This document shows, one piece after another, positions 23,268 through 36,498 of a stretch of 64,000 nt of DNA (position 1 is its first letter; each line of letters opens with the position of its first letter). The position numbers and the translations under genes are program-made. Source of the DNA: Citrus sinensis (lineage: Eukaryota; Streptophyta; Magnoliopsida; Sapindales; Rutaceae). The notes beneath the pieces are model-generated. The model was given only the letters and a program-made list of their open reading frames with translations. It had not been told where the DNA came from and ran no database searches. The DNA lies in contig NC_068563.1 of assembly GCF_022201045.2 (NCBI RefSeq), forward strand, positions 2,232,001-2,296,000, in the 5' to 3' direction.

Positions 23268-26200
23268 TCAGCTTGCAGTTGTGACAGCTTTTTCTAGACT
23301 CGCCGTATACGTCAGATAGATAGTCCATAGATATGAAAATGAATTGCTCACCAATGGCTGTCAAAGGAACACCAATAAAAAAAAGGTGTTTGTTAGTGAA
23401 ATCCAGTTTCGCCCTATCATAAGAACAGGCAACAGCTTGACCTCAGCTCAAGAAAATAACAAAGTACAGAAGAACATGTGTGAGAGAAGGCAAGGAAGGA
23501 CCTCATCACATACCTGCAAATGGACAGGGATGAATCTGAATGTGATAAAATCACATACAGGCCAGTACATGACACCCTTGAACATGGTAGGGAGCAAGTC
23601 TCGTTTTAATCGAGCAACAATCTCTTCTCCACTTTCACCTGAGGAAAACAATTGCACCCAATGGCTTACATATACACTAATTCAAAGTAGCATACACAGC
23701 AGCTGCAATATTGCTTGGTAAACAACTTGGCTGTCATCATTCAAAGATATGTTAATGTCTCAATAGGCCAGTAGAGAAGCATTAACTTCAAGAAAACATG
23801 CCAAATGCAATAAAAACTTGTGAAGGATAGAGAATATGACTGATCACTTGCTTCAGTCTTGCATGAAATGATGCCCAAAAACACTGGTTCAAGTTTCAAC
23901 CTTTTTCTAATTAGTTTATAAATTTGTCATTCAGATAGACAAGAGGGATTTATTAAGCTCTTCAACTGAATGTAAGAAGTTGAAGCAATCACACGGACAA
24001 TGATTAAGAATACTGAAGCTAAGTCACAAATTTTCCTACTAAATTTCACCTATTTTCCAACAGCTGCAGTTATGGACCGATTATGGCCTGAACAAGTAAG
24101 TATTTTACATATATGTCTTTCATGGATTTCTGCTTAATCTACATACATGAATATAAACACTGACAAATTGCCACGATGGGCGCCATCATAGACCTTGTGA
24201 TGTATAACTAAACGCAAGGCACAACTACACCAATACCATGTGGTTGGATATTAAGCATATATCCAGAGCTTAGTGCCATGTCATGATGTCACTAAGTTCA
24301 CAATAACTTCTGAACCATTAGATTAACACACTTTAAATGACCGATTCACATTTTAAGCGTTGTGTCCCCTAAAAGAATAAATATTGACATGTACAAGGAC
24401 AAACTTTAGATTGCACCAATGTGAAGTTCTAAAATATGTGTAATAATTTGTCTATAGAAAAAGGTTGTTGATTCTGACCTCACTGTACGGGTAGTTCATA
24501 AAAAGACTTCAAATTTAAATGGAATAACAAAATTCAAAGCAGTTATTGCGCACAAAATTGTTCTAAAAAGTAGTAACACTAATCAAACAGTACAATAAGT
24601 TTACAAATAATAAAATCAGGGGAGGATCAAACCAAGTATACCACAAGCAACCATAAAATCCAATAGATATATTACAATTTATGTAACAAATTAAAAATCT
24701 TGTCTACCTTGTAAACTTGCATTCAGTGATAAGAACACAACAGTCATAATTGGTCCATAAATTGTCTGCCCCATTGCCATCTTCTTCAATGTAGCAACCA
24801 GATCTTGCTTCGGAAACAATTTTGACACAAAATTGAACCAAAAGTGCAATGTGGGACCTAAAATTAACATCCCATATCCACCCATCCGTAATGTCCTCAC
24901 CAGATCATAAGATTCTGAAGATGCAATAGTCTGAAGAAGAATAAAAATATGCGTACCCACCAGGATATTAGAAATAAATCACTCCTTCAAGAAATTAACA
25001 TGATGCATATAGACATGGACACATATGCACATAAGTAAAAATTGCAGTATATAGCATTATGCCTACTCTTTTTATGTAGCAGTAAATGTATATTTGTAAA
25101 TTACAGCTATAGTGAAGATAACAGTAATACTGCATATAAGTCTTTACAAGATGATAAGCAGAAAATAGTCTGAATGAGTAGAAACCTAGTTGAGTGGAAT
25201 GAGGAAAAAAGATAATGACAGCAGCAGCGTAACAAATTCAGGGCACGACTTCGTTGAGGGAAAGGGAGGAAAAGAACACTGGAAAAATTGAGGATAAAAG
25301 TGCAGGTTGAGTGTATAATCTCTATTCTCCAGAAATTGCATATGTAGCAACCGAAGTAGAGAAAATTGACTTTATTTCAATGCGTTTTCTACTCTCTTAA
25401 AGCAAAATCAGGGCATTCTTCACTGTGTGATGACATTTACGCCATCAAAGTTCATGCTTATAGTTCATGATTGATTTAAACTCACCCCAGGAATATAAAC
25501 CAAGGGTCAAATTTGATAAATTATACAATCATACTCGCAACTGATCTCTTCTTATCCCTTGATAACAACAAAAGCACAGCAGTGAGCACAAAAACAATTC
25601 AATTCTTCTACAATATTTTGTTTCGACAAAGAAGCACATACATATCTACCCATCAATTTCAACTTGCATCCATATGTTATGTTAACCACCATAGACATAC
25701 CCACTGTCCAGAAGAAACCTAAACGCCACCAAGAAACACAGCCAGCATTTTCATTATTCATTAATATAAATATTAAACAATTCCTTAGGCGTCAAAATTA
25801 AGCCAAAACGGAAACTTTCAACCGCCAACCAACAATTTTCTGTTGGGTAGCTGAAGAGGGGGGGGGGGGGGGGGTGGGTTTCAAACTTCAGCTGTCAAAA
25901 AGCTCAAAACTTTATTTAAAAGTTAGCCCATTTTCTTTAGTCCATTTTCTTCCTTCTTTCCACCGTTTCACAGAAACCAAACAGAGTCCAAAAACACAAA
26001 CTTTATACCACAATCAAACAAAAAAAAAAATGCTAAAAGGTTTACCTGCGATGACAAATCAGCAGCAATATAAATAAGAGAGCAGGTGGCACTCTTGGTA
26101 AGAACAGGCCGTGACTTCACCATTGCCAAATACCACCCAACAAAACCCACCTCCGAAAACGACGCCGTTCTGGCAGACGAAGCTGCATATGCAGAGGAAA

Positions 26201-26423
26201 ACAGAGAGGAATAAGGAGAGACTTCATTGTATGCCCGCGTTGATTTCCTGAGAAAATCAGCCAACTTGAAGTATTCTCTCGACTGCGTCTGGTTTTTCAG
26301 AAGGTTCGAGTTGATACTGGCAACTGGATCGGTGAATACGTCAGTGATTTTCTTGTTGTTGACGCCTCCGTGGCTCTGCAAAAGCTGTGAAACGGTGCCG
26401 TTCCGCTTCAACACTCCTCTCAT
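23268..26423 (-). CDS. Mpv17/PMP22 family membrane protein
   Basis: Four exons on the minus strand, 26046-26423, 24708-24930, 23514-23638 and 23268-23357, join in frame to 271 residues. The N-terminal third is a Ser/Arg-rich presequence that could target an organelle. The Mpv17 domain follows: WYLAMVKSRPVLTKSATCSL, DLVRTLRMGGYGMLILGPTL, HFWFNFVSKLFP, then KGVMYWPVCDFITFRFIPV and NSFSYLWTIYLTYTAS. Four membrane spans are expected. Relatives sit in the peroxisomal or inner mitochondrial membrane and may form non-selective channels; the location here is not decided. An in-frame ATG exists at 26636, but TATATAAG at 26563-26570 and family length favour the start at 26423. Confidence 0.9.
25859..25874 (+). 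repeat. Poly-G run in Mpv17 intron 1
   Basis: A run of about 16 G bases within intron 1 (24931-26045). Confidence 0.85.
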
Positions 26424-28632
26424 TTTATAATTTTCACTCTTTCTTTTCTTTCTCTGCTTTCCGGCGGCTTTCGTCTGCCGGTGGGTTTTGAGGGGTTTTA
26501 GGGGAAAATATTTAGACGAAACAGAATCGGAGACAGGGTGTTGTTTCGGTGGCGTACTTGGACTTATATATTTGCTTCCCCTTAAATAGGGATCATTGCT
26601 GTCAATTTTAATGCTACTTCCTCGAGTACCAGTCATATTATACTCGCTTCTACAACCTTTTTATTTTCCCTTCTGCATTTTTTTTTCGCATCACACAAAT
26701 GCAACAAATTAAGCTCTGAAAAATTAAAATTTTAATAAAGTTTTTTTGAATAAATTTTAATAAACTTTGAAAATCAAAGTTTTAAGTTTTTTATTCCTTA
26801 CTTTAATAATGGTCATCATCAAAGAAAAATGGTATTGTATGCATAATTTAATATTAAGATATTGTAACTTTTAAACCATAATTACGGTAAAAAAAATTAT
26901 AATTCTAAAATAAAAATTAAAAGTATGTCAAAAAATATGAATTATAAATAATAATCTTGATCATAAACGAAAGATATTGTATATTTTTCATCATATAACT
27001 ATAGTATTTACTCAAGTTAATTTTCAAGTCATAACAATTAAATTTAGTGTTGCAGTTTTTTAAGCTACAATTACTCAATTTTAATACAATAATAACCTTA
27101 GGGGGTGTTTATATTATTATTATTATTATTATTATTTACTTATTGATTTAATTAAGTCTTTAAGTTTTTTTTGCTTTAATTTAGTAAAATTTTTCAGTTA
27201 TTAAACTATTAAACTAATTTTTGAAGTTTTTTTTTTTGCTTAATATATAAAAGTCTGAATGATATTATTAAAATATATTCTCTAAAATATTCCTATTTCC
27301 TTATTTATTTTCATCAATACCTAAATAGAACTTATTAATTAGCATTATCATTCTTCTTCATACTTTCTGGTAATATAGTAGTAGATTCTTATTATTTTTA
27401 CTTTTTTTATATTCTTCAAATTAGCATTATTTATTTTTAATTTTTTAAGTATATTTTCATATAATACATCATGAAGTATAATAAAATTAACTAACGTGCT
27501 ATAATTTAGAATATATAAAAGTTATATATTTATGTGTAATAATTTATGTTATGATAAAATACCATCTAATTTATGTTTTTTAATATTTTATGAGGACAAA
27601 AAAGTAAGTGCATTGAATTTCAATTTTACAAATTAAAAAAATAACTTAATGTTTATTATCTCATATTCAAATAAAAAATAAATATATTATTTAGATTTCG
27701 ACTTTACTTAAAATTGAGACTAATTCATATAGCTGCTTTCACTACTTTGCTAGTGGTAAATGAAGAGAATAAAGAAATTTTCCAACGAAATTAATTTTGT
27801 AGTACGGAAATTATACGTGGCTAGCTGCATGCGGCGAGTATACCTTAATCTTTACTGCAGCGAATACACGTTACAATGTCAATGCCCAATATTCTGAAAA
27901 GTGCTAGCCTTCGGACGCCAAATTGAAGTTTGAATACTCTCCACTCGTTTGGGCATGAAGTCGATTTCTTGACACGTGTTCGTGTCTGCCATCCACTACG
28001 TGCCACGTTTCAATTTGACTTCTCGTTAAAAGTTCTTTTGCTCTAGATACCCTCTCAAATTATAGTAATTATGTATTTGGTGGGAGTTCAATAGTTTTAT
28101 TTATTTACAACGGTGCCCCATAATTTAAGCCACGCTTTTCTTGTCTGTAGGCCGGTGCTTCTAGAATCTTCTGTCACATGATTCGCGAGACTGACAGACA
28201 ATTTTTGTTTTGAATTTGTAACACTGAATAATCTTTATTAGTAATTAATTATAAAATAACAAATAATACACGTTTATAATTTCTTACAAGATTTTAATTA
28301 AATTGAATTGTGTCAATCAATTCAAACAAAGATTTTAGGTTTTTTTTTTTGGTTTAATCATTCGAATTTGAGAGTTTTACATTTTTTTTTCCAGATACCG
28401 GAAATTTTAGAAACAAAAATTAGGCATATTTGTACAAATTACCACCTGAAAAAACCAAATAAAACCAACTCAACCAATTCCAGTTAGGCACGAAGTTTAG
28501 TAAAGGACCTGTCATTATCAAATCTTAAAAGTTGGCTTCACAAGTTTCAAAAAGGAGGATGATTGTATCTTAAGATTGTGATAGCTGAAAGGTTCTGAAA
28601 AGAGAATCCCTCACCATATGCATTTTGCAAAT
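26424..28632. other. AT-rich intergenic DNA with a TTA microsatellite
   Basis: The Mpv17 promoter lies at the left, with TATATAAG on the minus strand at 26563-26570. The rest is very AT-rich, with an ATT microsatellite at 27108-27136. No gene recognised. Confidence 0.55.
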
Positions 28633-29235
28633 GGCTAATTTTTAAAACCTCTATTGAGGTTTGGGTTTGTTGCAAATAGATGGTGAAAATTTATTTATTT
28701 ATAAAAAATTTTTTACTATCAATTAATTTTAATATTGATCGTTAGTTAACTGTACAAAGATAATATTACCCTTAACAACAGTTTGTAGACGGAAATAACT
28801 AAAAAAAATTAAAATTATTGGCGCGAAAAGCACAAATTTTATTTTTTGACAATTTTATCCTTGTCAATTCTAAAGATTTACAATATCATAGGTAAAGATT
28901 ATAACTATTTCATTTTCAAGTTTTTAATTTTATCTTTTTTATAGAAACTTTAAGAAAATATTAATAATTTAAAGAGAATTTTTTAATTTTATCTTTCTTG
29001 TAGGAACTTTAAGAAAATATCAATAATTTAAAGAAGGTAAAATAGTCAATAATTTTAATTTTTTTTAGTTATTTCCGTCTACAAATCATTATTAAGGGTA
29101 ATATTGTCTTTGCACAGTCAACTAACGGTCAATATTAAAGTTAACTGACGGTAGGAGATTTTTTATAAATAAACAAATTATCGCCATCTACTTGCAATAA
29201 GCCCAAACCTCAAGGGAGGTTTTTAAAAATTACCC
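28633..29235. mobile_element. Mutator-type MITE with long terminal inverted repeats
   Basis: A 603-bp element bounded by a perfect 10-bp target duplication, TTTTGCAAAT, at 28623-28632 and 29236-29245. The two arms are inverted copies of each other for about 190 bp, with ends GGCTAATTTTTAAAA and GGGTAATTTTTAAAA. A target duplication of 9-11 bp with long arms is the mark of Mutator-like elements. The centre is AT-rich and encodes nothing, so it is non-autonomous. The intact target duplication and arms that differ at perhaps one base in ten suggest moderate age. Confidence 0.9.
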
Positions 29236-29245
29236 TTTTGCAAAT

Positions 29246-30225
29246 TATTGGGTTATTAAAGTTTTGATGATTTTCCTTTCTTGGTTGTAATTGAACCAAA
29301 TGCATATTAATCAATATTTTCAGACACCACTCGGCTGAGTAGCTAAAATCATTCCCTCACAATTATACAGATAGTGATTCGAACCTTTTTTATTGTCAGA
29401 ATTTAATTCTCTTCCTTTAATTTGATTAAAAATATTTTTTTTATTTAAATATGAGTGAAATTAACACCCTTCAAATATTAAAAAAAATTAAAATCTAAAC
29501 AATGTTATATAAAATTTAGAATCTAACTATGGTGCAACTACAGTATGGTTTTGAAGTTACACTATAATTTTATCCTAAAATTTAATGTAAATTAATCTCA
29601 ATAATTGTCTAACTGTAAATATAAGTTGTAGTCATATGTAATATTAATTATAATATGAACAGATCTCAGGTGATTCGGAGGAAAACAAAAAAAATTCAGA
29701 CACTGTACATATGGATTCTCGAGATGCATCGCAAAGAGGGGATTAATAGAAACACAACCCACGTCGCCACAATCGGCTTTCATGCATCGTCTGCGAAGAA
29801 AACGTATAATGCAGAACAGAAGCTACTGCTTTGATGTTTGGTAAATGCTGGGCTCTTGCAACACATCTCTGTAAATACTGAATAAGTGGGGCAAGAAAAA
29901 TCGTGTTTCGATGTTTGTGGATGATATATGAGCCGATGGAAGAGAAGAAGAGAATGCACAACCTTTGTATCAGGCGGCAACTTTGCAGTACGCATCAGAC
30001 TAATTTTTTTCCCTCCCTTCAGGACAGCACAGAAATTGTGGATTTTTAAATAAGCTTACATAATCTTATTTTAATTGCTTTAGTTACTTCATACATGAAC
30101 AGTCACTGCCGCTGACATAATATATCTAGCCATTCGATCAAGCTGATGCACACAATATAATTTTACCCTATACGAGTCTTTAACATTATGGTCTTCAATA
30201 GAAGACGGAGGGTTTTCAACCTTCT
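29246..30225. other. 3' flank of the LRR gene; no gene recognised
   Basis: At 29590-30000 the base composition is more balanced than in the surrounding AT-rich DNA and there are three overlapping minus-strand frames of 61-72 codons. None resembles a family I know. Part of it may be LRR-gene 3' UTR. Confidence 0.4.
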
Positions 30226-32637
30226 TCAGCATCCAAAATCATAAGGCACCAGTCCTTGCAGCTCTGGTCCATTGAGTTTATTATTTTCAAAACTGCAACG
30301 AACAGAGGACCAAAACAATTCAGTCGAAATATCAGCCATACCATATCAATATACACCTAGCATTAGTCTAGAGGATGTGTGTTGAAAGATTGTAAACTGT
30401 TCAATACATCTTACAATTGCTTGATCCATGATGATTTAATGGACCAAAAGTTCCATAAAATGCACAACAAGTACGAGTAAAGTATAGCAATTGATAAGTC
30501 AATGTGCTTGTACATGATAAGTCAAGACAGAGAAGGCATTACTTGGTACAAGGTATATATATAAAATATTTCCATAATAGCTAACCTAACATTTTTAAAA
30601 AAATCCAATACGAGTAAAGTATAGCAATTGATAAGTCAATGTGCTTGTACATGATAAGTCAAGACAGAGAAGGCATTACTTGGTACAAGGTAAATATATA
30701 AAATATTTCCATAATAGCTAACCTAACATTTTTAAAAAAATCCAATCAAAATCTCAGTATTCTAAAATATTTTTGAGTTAATCTACATCTAGCATTTTCA
30801 TTCATCCTAAAGATCATGACTTAGATGCAAAGAACATGCAACTTGGTAGCAATACTAAGCATTTCCAATAATATAAGAAAAATTTAATACTGGAACACAT
30901 ATAACTGGCACAATCAATTATGATTTTCAATTGTAATGTAGTACCTCTCCATAGGAAAGCTTCTAAAAGGACCATCAACAGGGATTGTCCCACAGAGACC
31001 ATTGTTAGAAACATCACTGCAACAATTTAAAAAGAAAAGGATAAAAAAATAATAACGAAACATTCATGATTCAATCACTCCTGTACTGAATAAAAACATG
31101 ATTTCCCATTTTTATCTCTAAACTTACAAAACTTTGAGGTCCGACAGGGTGGTCAGCTCCCTCGGAATTGATCCTGTTAGTTTGTTGTTGTTCAACCGCC
31201 TACAACATTGATACAATCATATCAAAATCAGAATTCAACGTGATCACAAAAGTAAAATTTTACGTTAATCAATGTAAAGATGCTTACAGAAATTTAAGTG
31301 ACTTCAAATTGGCAAAGGACTTTGGTATTTCTCCTTCCAGTTTATTCTGATACATATCCATGCTGACAAGGCTTTTCAAATTACCTAACTCTTTCGGAAT
31401 TTTCCCACTTATGTCATTCATGTAAAGCTCCCTGCAGCCCAATTTTGAATAGCACACATAATCACCAAACACATATGGCAAAAAAAAAAAAAAAATGATC
31501 TACCAAATTTTTTACAGAGCAGGAAAATTATACATTTTGTTCAGTTCCAAGAAATGGAACCTAAAACTATGAGTTTCAACATTTAAAATGGGAGAACTCG
31601 AAACTTTCCGTTGTTTTCCTCAACAAGATACAATATCTGGACTTTAAAAAAAGAAAAAAAAAAAGACAATTAATTAGACAGAGCAAAACAACTCACAAGT
31701 ACTGCAGATGCTGGAGCTGGCCAACCTCAGGCCCCAAAGTTCCAGAAATATTAGAGTTACCCAAGTCCCTGAAAATTCAAACAGAACAAAATTAATTGTC
31801 AGACTAGAACCAAAATTCAGCGATAGCAACATGTTTTACTCAAAGCAAGAAACCAAGACTAACGAACAAATACACATGCAAATTACAAAAACCCCTCAAA
31901 ATAAGACCAAAAAAGAAGGGAATCTCATTAGTCTTACAAACGAATCACATGATTGTTGGAATCACAGGTGACATGGAACCAAGTGCAGGGATTAACCAGT
32001 GTTGGGTCCCAGCTCTGCAACACATTTGTGGGGTCCTTAAACCTGCTTCTCAAGGCATGCAAAGCATTTCCTGAAAACAAACAATTGTTCAAAGAATGAA
32101 CTAAAATCAAACAGAAAATAATTGAAACCCGCCTCATACAATTCGCCTATTTTATTATCATTTGCCCAGAAAACCAGAAACAGCAGCAGGGTAATAACAT
32201 CCAAGTCCCTGAGGTTTCAGGCTTTCTGAAAAGAAAGGACATAATTTGTCCATTTATATCAAAAAGGCACCTCACAGCCACACACCGGCAAACCGCCCCT
32301 TCTTTAAAGACCAAATTACCTTTGCGATATTGAATTTTCACATCCTAACAGTTAACACACACCAAGGTATTCAGACATTCAACAGGGGGCGGACGCGGAT
32401 CAGTGACCTATTTGACACAAATGGAGAAACGACGACCTTAAGAAATCCTACAAAGCTCAGGGACCCGCATGTTATTGACCCGAGAAGAGAAGCTATCAAA
32501 TTGATAGCTCGCTAAAGAAGCAAATTATGGAACCCTAAAAATGAAAGAGCAAAAGGGCAGTAAGTACCTTCAGAGTTTGTTGAGAGGGCAGGTGAAATGA
32601 AGAGGAAGAAGGAGAGAATGAGAGAAATTGGAGCCAT
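30226..32637 (-). CDS. Small secreted leucine-rich-repeat protein (SERK ectodomain-like LRP)
   Basis: Seven exons on the minus strand: 32568-32637, 31938-32070, 31697-31768, 31288-31431, 31128-31199, 30945-31016 and 30226-30292. They join to 209 residues. Repeat-coding exons are 72 nt, or 144 nt for a fused pair, as in SERK genes. Residues 1-20 form a signal peptide. The cap domain ends [11 protein letters not shown]. About five LRRs follow, with [56 protein letters not shown] and [17 protein letters not shown]. It ends after a Cys-containing cap with no membrane span or kinase. Such proteins resemble the outer part of BAK1/SERK receptors and are reported in defence and development; the partner is unknown. 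Confidence 0.94.
30472..30745 (+). repeat. 137-bp tandem duplication in the last LRR-gene intron
   Basis: Units 30472-30608 and 30609-30745 are nearly identical, beginning TACGAGTAAAGTATAGC. The lack of differences points to a very recent duplication. It lies within the intron 30293-30944. Confidence 0.92.
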
Positions 32638-33457
32638 CAGAGAAATTGCAAACGTGAAGTGGGAAATAAGAAGGAAAAAAATATCAAAGGTGTTTATGAA
32701 TATAAAATCAAGGCCAAAGAGAGAGATTGAGAAGTGAAGTCAATGCTTTAGGTTGTATTTGTGTGCAGACGAAAACTTGTACAGAGATTTATTGAACTGC
32801 TGTTGGTTGAAAGACCGTAAAAGGAGGGTGAAGTGAAAGTCACGCATTGGTCATGGGACTTGTTTTTTCTATTGCCGCGTGGTTTGCGGGCCCCCACGTG
32901 TACTCGGAGGAAACACCAGTCACCTCCACTCTCCAGCCACCTCTGTTGACTTTGAAGGTTGTGGAAACTTAAGAACCGGGGCAAGCGCTTTGAATTTGGA
33001 AAGACTGGTGGCGGCCACTGAGGCACTGACTGATGGTGTTTCGAGACACTTTTGAATTTTCATAATTTGTTACAGTATAATTAGGATTTGGAAAAGGACT
33101 CCGAGTGATACTTTCTTAGAAATTTTGGTTCCTAGTTTCCATTTTTCAAACATCACGGCCTCCAGTGATTAAAACAGTATTCGTCTATAATTGGGAAGGG
33201 CATTTTATTTTCTTGATGAGTTTCATAGCAAAGCAAGAAGCCAAGAAAGAAATGCCAGAGAATTTCAAAGCCCAAAAATCCAAAAGCGAGTACAACAACA
33301 ACAACAATAACAATTTATCCAGACAGTCATAAAATTCTTTGGCATATATGCTTCTCAAATGCATAAAGAAGCTGATCAAATAGTAGCAAGAGGGATAACA
33401 GATACAGTTCCTGGCCAATAATACGAATCTGAGAGTTCTTGTTTCGCAGATTAATTG
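32638..33457. other. LRR gene promoter and SERF-family 3' flank
   Basis: Upstream DNA of the LRR gene and downstream DNA of the next minus-strand gene. The GC content is higher at 32830-33030. A GCCACGTG-like CCCACGTGTAC core lies near 32891-32901. Nothing coding recognised. Confidence 0.45.
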
Positions 33458-36400
33458 TCATTTTTTAAGATGGGGAAAGCATGTATACAGATCAGATTTT
33501 GGGTGCTTTGCTTCGGCATGTTCCCGGCACTTCACCTCTGATGTGGTACACATGAAGGTCTGCATGCACACCTTGCACTGCATTCCATATCCATGATTCA
33601 CCAGTTGAATTGTCGGAGGAACCGGCGAGGTTGGCAATAACGGTGAGGAACAACAAGCAAAAAATCAAGTCACAACCTTTGTGCATAAGATGAATAAATC
33701 AGCAACAACTTTCACAGCAAAAGAACCACCAAAGTGTAATAAAATTTAAGAAAACAGAACTTAGAAGCATGAAAAGCCCTAGATCCACACCATCTATGGA
33801 CATCTCATTAAAAATGTTATAAGTATTTGAAATGCTTATCCTAAAACAATCCATATCACTCATTTATACCACTGCAGGTCTGAAATCAGAGTTTTGAGCC
33901 TTGTAAGAAGAGTTAATCAAATCGTGCTCCTAAAGCTAGCTGAAGCAGAAAATATTGCCAAGAAAACCTTGACAGTGTCGTGCGTGGAAAATTCTAACCT
34001 TAGCAGTGTCCACTAACCTGAATTACACATACAAAAGATTATGCAAGCTGTTATCAACAAGCCTCAACACCATGATACTCATAGATGATCTAAAAAAAGA
34101 ATGTATAAAGGTATCACTATTTATATGCATCTCAGGAGTCATGTTAATGCCCATATACACTCTGCAAATAAGGAGGTAAAAGTATTGGAATAAAAGAAAA
34201 GAGGCGTCTATGATTGAGCACCAAATTGCAGATCCTTTGAGAGACACTATTCCTACTAAGGTAAAGGACACCATCTAAATGTATCCCTTTGAAAAGGCTT
34301 TCTTCCATCCATCAATGTCTAGAAGCCACAAGTACCAGCAGATTTACATGTAGATGGAGGAAGATCAAGATTAAAGGCATAAAAAGGTGCCACAAAACAA
34401 ATTAGTTCGACATTGAATTTCTTACAATTGCACAAAAGGAAGACAAACACTTGGATCATTTCGGAAATTGTAAGTGAACTCCAAATAATAGCTTACATAT
34501 CCATTAAACTTGAATGATCAACCATAGAATTTTACAGAACTTCCGACATAGCATAAGTTTAATGGTTGCAAGCCAGATTCTGCAACCCACCTTGAACTTT
34601 TCACTATCAAAACTTAGGCAGTCAGTGGGATACAAGATGTTGAAGAGTAACTTACAAAAGAAAAACCCTCGAGTCAACTATACTTTACATACAATATAAA
34701 TTTGATCATGTATTTTCAATCTGTCCATAAAAAATCCTTAATCAATTTAAACTAATATCATGCTTAATTAAATAATTAACTAATTAAGACACACGTCTGC
34801 TATTCTTCAACTTGTAATAATAAATCATCCCGCTTAGAAATAAGCGAACGAAGAGAGTGCTGCTAGATGTCTAGAACGGAGAGAGAAAGACAAGAGTATC
34901 AGTCTTTTACAATTTAAAAAATTACAAAGCTAATAAAAAAATAATAAAGAATTAAGAGGGAATCGAAACAGATTCCCTTATCAACTTATCCTCACTCTAT
35001 CTTCGCAAGCATTTCTCTCTCTCGAACGGCTCTCTCAAATGGTACCGCTGTAGACGACACGACCGTCGATGAGATGGTTATCGCCAAAAGTATTATTTCA
35101 CGATCTCTCTCTCACTCACGCACTCATACATAGGAAAGTGAATAGTAAATTAATATTTGCTCCTTAAATATAAGCCCAATTCAAGCTCTCTAAATACTGC
35201 TTTGCTCCCTAAATATTCACACTCAACTTCTCCAACAACAACCTCAAAGCTTCTTTACTTATCTTGCCCGTATAATTCATTGAAACCAAGTAAACATTTA
35301 GGAAGCTTGATTTGCAACTTACATTTAAAGAACAAATAACTATTTATTATTCATTTTCCTATATACGAGTGCATGAGTGAGAGAGATCATAAATTAATGC
35401 CTTTGGTGACGACCGTCTTGTCAGCCGCGGTTGTGTCATCGTCGGCAGTAGTGCTACTCGAGAGAACCATTCGATAGAGAGAGAAAATGCTTTGCAAAGA
35501 TAGAGTGAAGATAAGCTGATAAGGGATTCTATTTCGATTTCCTCTCATGGTGTGTTTATTAATCAGTTATCAGAATGGATTAAAATCGAAATGAAGTAGA
35601 ATCGGAATGAGAAATAGAAATAAGAATAAATTGTTTACTTTAACTATAGAAATTGAAATCGAAATGAACTGGATTACCATTAATATCTTTACTTTATCTT
35701 GGAATCGGAATAAATTTGTACCAAATTACCAAACTGACCTTAATTGATGATGATGATGATGATGATGATGATTATTGTTATTATTGACAATAAATTTTTC
35801 ATAATAATAATAATATATAAAGAAGGATAAAATAAAAATTTTAAGATTTAAACGGAGTAAATGATCACTTTAAAAATGAAATTTCTATTCCCGATAGAGT
35901 TCGCCACTTTGATTTTTATTCCGTCTATCATTTAAGCAAATAAACACATCATACATTCTCATTCCTTAATTCTCAATAAGTAAACTAATCATTAATTTTT
36001 TTAATTAATTTTAAAATTTTTAAAATTATTTTTTTAAAAAAAAAACTGAGAGATAGAGAAGTGGTGCGCTGCAGTTTCCCGGGTCTTTCTCCCGCCATTC
36101 TAGACATTTAACATTTTTTGAACGAAAATACGCTCAAATAACATGATCCAACATGACATGTTAACATATTTTTTTTAAGTAAAAAAAAAAAAATTGGAAA
36201 CAGAGCATGCAAAGAGACTACCTGGATGTTCATAGCTTTCTTGTTGGTCTCCAGCTGGCTTCCTGCAAAAGAAGCAGCAAACACAAAACCCACATTATCA
36301 CAGATCATTCCAGAAAAATCATAAGTACTGAAATTGGTTAAATCAACAAAATTTGATAAAACAGACAAAAAAATAATAAAATAAAGAGATGGAGAGACCC

Positions 36401-36471
36401 TTGGCAGGTCTGTTCCTTTCCACGTGCTTCTCACGTGCCATCTTAGCTTTCTGGCCGTTTCCTCCTCCCAT
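33458..36471 (-). CDS. SERF-family small zinc-finger-like protein
   Basis: Three exons on the minus strand, 36399-36471, 36222-36262 and 33458-33577, join in frame to 77 residues. It begins MGGGNGQKAKMAREKHVERN and ends HPKSDLYTCFPHLKK. The basic N terminus belongs to the 4F5/SERF family, and the C-terminal half has CKVCMQTFMCTT and CREHAEAKHP, a likely C2H2-type zinc site. Arabidopsis has a close relative (At2g23090, from memory). Its function in plants is not established; animal SERF proteins influence protein aggregation. Intron 2 is 2.6 kb and contains two inverted-repeat elements. A hAT-type element sits 27 bp upstream of the start codon. Confidence 0.9.
34954..35547. mobile_element. Fold-back (inverted-repeat) element in the SERF intron
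   Basis: The sequence from about 34954 to 35245 is repeated in reverse complement from about 35547 back to 35255, with almost no spacer. Outer ends read AGAGGGAATCGAAACAG and AGAGGAAATCGAAATAG. There is no coding capacity. The arms are diverged, so it is not new. A transcript through this intron would fold into a long hairpin. No target duplication seen; its right end abuts the next element. Confidence 0.75.
35547..35952. mobile_element. Short MITE with ATGRTGTGTTTATT ends
   Basis: The left end ATGGTGTGTTTATT and the reversed right end ATGATGTGTTTATT form inverted repeats of 14 bp with weaker similarity beyond. It is 406 bp and includes a GAT microsatellite at 35742-35771. No coding capacity, no clear target duplication; the superfamily is undecided. 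Confidence 0.65.
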
Positions 36472-36498
36472 AGCTGATGGCTGATTGATATCGGAAGT

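Noticed and set aside
25968-26636. Mpv17 start at the upstream ATG 26636
   Set aside because: The extension is Lys/Arg-rich without family support, and TATATAAG at 26563-26570 lies inside it, so it should be promoter and leader.
27108-27136. ATT repeat as a functional element
   Set aside because: An ordinary microsatellite in AT-rich DNA.
29598-29995. Small secreted or nuclear protein gene on the minus strand
   Set aside because: Three overlapping frames with no family resemblance and no splice-consistent model.
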